Below, one piece after another: positions 28,257 to 30,006 of a DNA stretch of 30,006 nt. This stretch comes from a virus. The stretch is from positions 1-30,006 of the IMG/VR virus record IMGVR_UViG_3300017991_000314; one strand, written 5' to 3'. The position numbers and the translations under genes are program-made. Position 1 is the stretch's first letter. The number at the start of each line of letters is the position of its first letter. A model generated the notes under the pieces. The model was not told where the DNA came from and made no database searches. It saw only the letters and a program-made list of their open reading frames with translations.

Positions 28257-29060
28257 TTAGAAGTGCTCGTCGCCGGTGCCGGCAGGAGCCTCGCTGGCGG
28301 AGTCGAAATTCGCCTTCGCCGCTCCGGTCTTCACCGAATCGCTCAGCGCGCGAGCCGCTTCGAGGATCGCATTCCCCGGAGGGAGCATGCTCTTCAGAAC
28401 GTCGTTCTCGACCGCGGGGGTGAGCTTCACGTTCTTGTAGGGCTGCTTCGCCGCGTTGACCTCATCGGTCGCGGTCATGCGGAGCTGGTGAGCGAAGAGG
28501 GGGGCGTTCTTCGCGTCCTTGCAGGTACGGATGCGAGTCATGATCTCGCGGTAGCGCTTGGCCTTCGTCTTCGCGAAGGAGATCACGACCATATCGTCCG
28601 GCTGCTCGGCGAAGGGCTCGTCGATGATCACGGCGAAGATGGAGAAGGTATCGATCAGATCGTTCCCGCTCTGAGTCTTCAGCTTCGTGATATCGCCCGC
28701 GGCCGCGGCTTTCGCCTCGGCGACGATCGGGGAGTCGATCGCGTGCTCGGCCACGAATCCGCCGCCCTGGTCCCTGGGCTTCCATTCGACGTAAGAGTGC
28801 TTCGTCATGCAGGGCACGAGAATCACTTCGCCGTAGAGCTTCTTCGAGACCGAATTGACGAACATGCCAGTTTCAGCGCCGACCAGCTTCTCGTCCTTGC
28901 TTCCCGAGATTTCGGGGCTCAGGGCCTGGAGCTGGTTCAGGAACGGAATCTGGTAGTCGTCCTGGGTCTGGTTCTCGAAGCCCGCGCCACTGTCCGCGCC
29001 GTAGTCATACTTCACGGGCAGCATGGACTCCTCTTTCTTCGTCGTCTTTTTCTTAGCCAT
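28257..29060 (-). CDS. Conserved phage replication-module protein (267 aa), ssDNA-binding candidate
   Basis: The basic N-terminus (MAKKKTTKKEE) is followed by YDYGADSGAGFENQTQDDYQIP, then FLNQLQALSPEI, VGAETGMFVNSVSKKLYG, and HSYVEWKPRDQGGGFV, a pattern seen in conserved phage proteins beside replication genes. The C-terminus is acidic (DSASEAPAGTGDEHF), like many single-stranded-DNA-binding proteins. I infer an ssDNA-binding or annealing role, not proven. ATG follows GAAAGG with a T-rich spacer. It lies between the coiled-coil phage protein and the helicase. Confidence 0.55.
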   Translation of the reverse strand: MAKKKTTKKEESMLPVKYDYGADSGAGFENQTQDDYQIPFLNQLQALSPEISGSKDEKLVGAETGMFVNSVSKKLYGEVILVPCMTKHSYVEWKPRDQGGGFVAEHAIDSPIVAEAKAAAAGDITKLKTQSGNDLIDTFSIFAVIIDEPFAEQPDDMVVISFAKTKAKRYREIMTRIRTCKDAKNAPLFAHQLRMTATDEVNAAKQPYKNVKLTPAVENDVLKSMLPPGNAILEAARALSDSVKTGAAKANFDSASEAPAGTGDEHF

Positions 29061-29140
29061 GTTAAAAACCTTTCATGTAAATTGCAGTGAGCTCTTTAAG
29101 CGTTCCCCACCACTGAACGACCCGACCGCCTGGCCAGGAT

Positions 29141-29719
29141 TTACTCTTCGCCGAAGTGCAGCTTCGGCTTTCCTTTTTTGATCACGGCCTTCTGGGCACT
29201 GTAGACCTCGATATACTCGGAGACCGGCTGCCCGGCTTCGCGCCGTTCGCGGACGATCTTCTTCAGGGTCGAAGGAGGATAGGTCCGCTCCTCTTTCGTG
29301 GGCATGCCATGCTCTTCCACGAGGACCTTGATCAATCCGTCCGCTTCGTCCTGCTGATCTTTCTTGAACTTCACGGAGAGCGTCCGCGAGATGATCGCGC
29401 CGTGCCCTTCGTTCTCCAGCCAGTTGAGCACTCGCTGCTTGTTATCCTTCTTCACCGTCACGCCGAGGACCTCGTCGAGGCCGATCACGGTCCCGCCTTT
29501 CAGCTTCAGCTCCTCGACTCCGACGGCACTCATGGCCTCGGGGATCTGCCGCTCCTCGATATCCTTCCGGAGCTCCTGGGCCTGCTTCAGAGCGTGCTCC
29601 GCCTTGAGCACCGCGAGCTCCGCCTCGACCAGTCGCTGGCCGAGCGTCGAGAGCGTAGAGACTCCCTCGTCGCTGGGGGCGTCGTCCAAATACTGGGAAT
29701 AGTCGTTCTTTTCGGTCAT
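29141..29719 (-). CDS. Conserved phage coiled-coil protein (192 aa)
   Basis: The ATG at 29719 follows GGAGAGATACT; an in-frame extension to 29860 runs through the promoter and is rejected. Residues about 24-70 form a likely coiled coil (LVEAELAVLKAEHALKQAQEL) followed by IPEAMSAVGVEELKLKGGTVI, and later TYPPSTLKKIVRERREAGQPVSEYIEVYSAQKAVIKK. This matches a family common in phage replication regions, whose role I do not know. It leads the replication operon from promoter 29776-29803. Confidence 0.7.
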   Translation of the reverse strand: MTEKNDYSQYLDDAPSDEGVSTLSTLGQRLVEAELAVLKAEHALKQAQELRKDIEERQIPEAMSAVGVEELKLKGGTVIGLDEVLGVTVKKDNKQRVLNWLENEGHGAIISRTLSVKFKKDQQDEADGLIKVLVEEHGMPTKEERTYPPSTLKKIVRERREAGQPVSEYIEVYSAQKAVIKKGKPKLHFGEE

Positions 29720-29775
29720 AGTATCTCTCCGAATGTAAGGATAGAAAGTAAAGCCTATTATATTTAGTCGGCTGA

Positions 29776-29803
29776 AGTATACACCGGATTTAAGATAATG
29801 CAA
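29776..29803 (-). promoter_or_regulatory. Leftward promoter, TTGCAT-N16-TATACT
   Basis: Minus strand: TTGCAT at 29803-29798 and TATACT at 29781-29776 with 16 bases between, the same arrangement as at 11138-11165, preceded by a T-rich run. It lies just after the stop of the SNF2 helicase gene and drives the block from 29719 leftward. Confidence 0.8.
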
Positions 29804-29810
29804 GAAAAAA

Positions 29811-30006
29811 TTATATCCAGGGGGGCAGCTCGTCGCCGATGACGTAGGCGGATACGTCACGTTTCTCCCTGAGAATCTTGAGGATATGCTCGTCGACCGT
29901 GCCGGCAGCGACCAGGTCGATATAGTTCACTTTTCTCTCCTGGGTGATTCGGTGAGCTCGATCTTCAGCTTGAAGCCGGTCGTCGAGGACGAAGTTATTA
30001 TTATAA
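29811..30006 (-). CDS. SNF2-family helicase, C-terminal part (partial)
   Basis: The gene enters from the right edge; only its last about 65 codons are in the window. It reads YNNNFVLDDRLQAEDRAHRITQ then VNYIDLVAAGTVDEHILKILREK, which holds helicase motif VI (QAEDRAHRIxQ) and the following helix of SNF2/SWI2 ATPases, ending at TAA 29811. Phage SNF2 proteins remodel or translocate on DNA during replication or recombination. The N-terminal ATPase motifs lie outside, so completeness is unknown. Confidence 0.85.
   Translation of the reverse strand, partial: YNNNFVLDDRLQAEDRAHRITQERKVNYIDLVAAGTVDEHILKILREKRDVSAYVIGDELPPWI

Noticed and set aside
1-30006. CRISPR array, rRNA, insertion sequence, integrase or attachment site
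   Set aside because: No evenly spaced repeats, transposase or recombinase motifs were seen; the repeats present are promoters, terminators and short inverted repeats.

Overview
The window looks like part of a GC-rich tailed dsDNA bacteriophage genome. Short genes are packed almost end to end, nearly all on the minus strand, with many ATGA or TAATG start/stop overlaps. It carries a phage replication set: family A DNA polymerase, PrimPol-helicase, sliding clamp, RecD/Dda-type helicase, PD-(D/E)XK nuclease, SNF2 helicase fragment, RNA ligase and HD nucleotidase. It also has one virion-type protein, a holin-like protein and a tRNA. No terminase, portal, major capsid or integrase was seen, so this is only part of the genome. 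The host cannot be named; the AGGAG ribosome-binding sites and sigma70-like promoters only say bacterial.

Layout. Positions 1-401 are noncoding and rich in inverted repeats. From 402 to 6990 is a leftward array of mostly single-gene units (radical SAM protein, several unknowns, DnaN-like clamp, DUF2958 protein). Most have a private promoter of a recurring type (AAGT-N14-GCCGATA), a shared leader with AAAGGAG, and near-identical strong terminators; one unit (about 6138-6320) seems to make a noncoding RNA. At 7028-7944 is a rightward pair: an apparently leaderless, lipoprotein-like serine protease and a small conserved protein. From 11143 down to 7919 is a leftward operon with RtcB RNA ligase, two tiny ORFs, an FmdB-type zinc ribbon, a DEDD exonuclease and an RMF-like protein. 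From 13508 down to 11177 is a leftward operon with small proteins, a holin-like protein and a virion protein, paired with a divergent promoter for a 39-residue membrane peptide. From 17835 down to 13689 is a leftward run with a metallophosphoesterase, an SPFH-domain protein, a dNMP kinase and a lipoprotein. From 29803 down to 17866 is the replication block, with a tRNA-Pro(UGG) inside it. The window ends inside the 3' part of an SNF2 helicase gene.

How the genes may work together. The replication block supplies primer synthesis, unwinding, polymerisation and processing, with the clamp encoded separately. The HD nucleotidase, dNMP kinase and a degenerate thymidylate-synthase-like protein suggest nucleotide-pool control. 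Two RNA ligases of unrelated mechanism (RtcB and an ATP-dependent ligase), a phage tRNA, a possible exoribonuclease and an RMF-like protein suggest investment in RNA repair and translation control, possibly against host anticodon nucleases; this is inference. Functions come from motifs read by eye; no database search was run.
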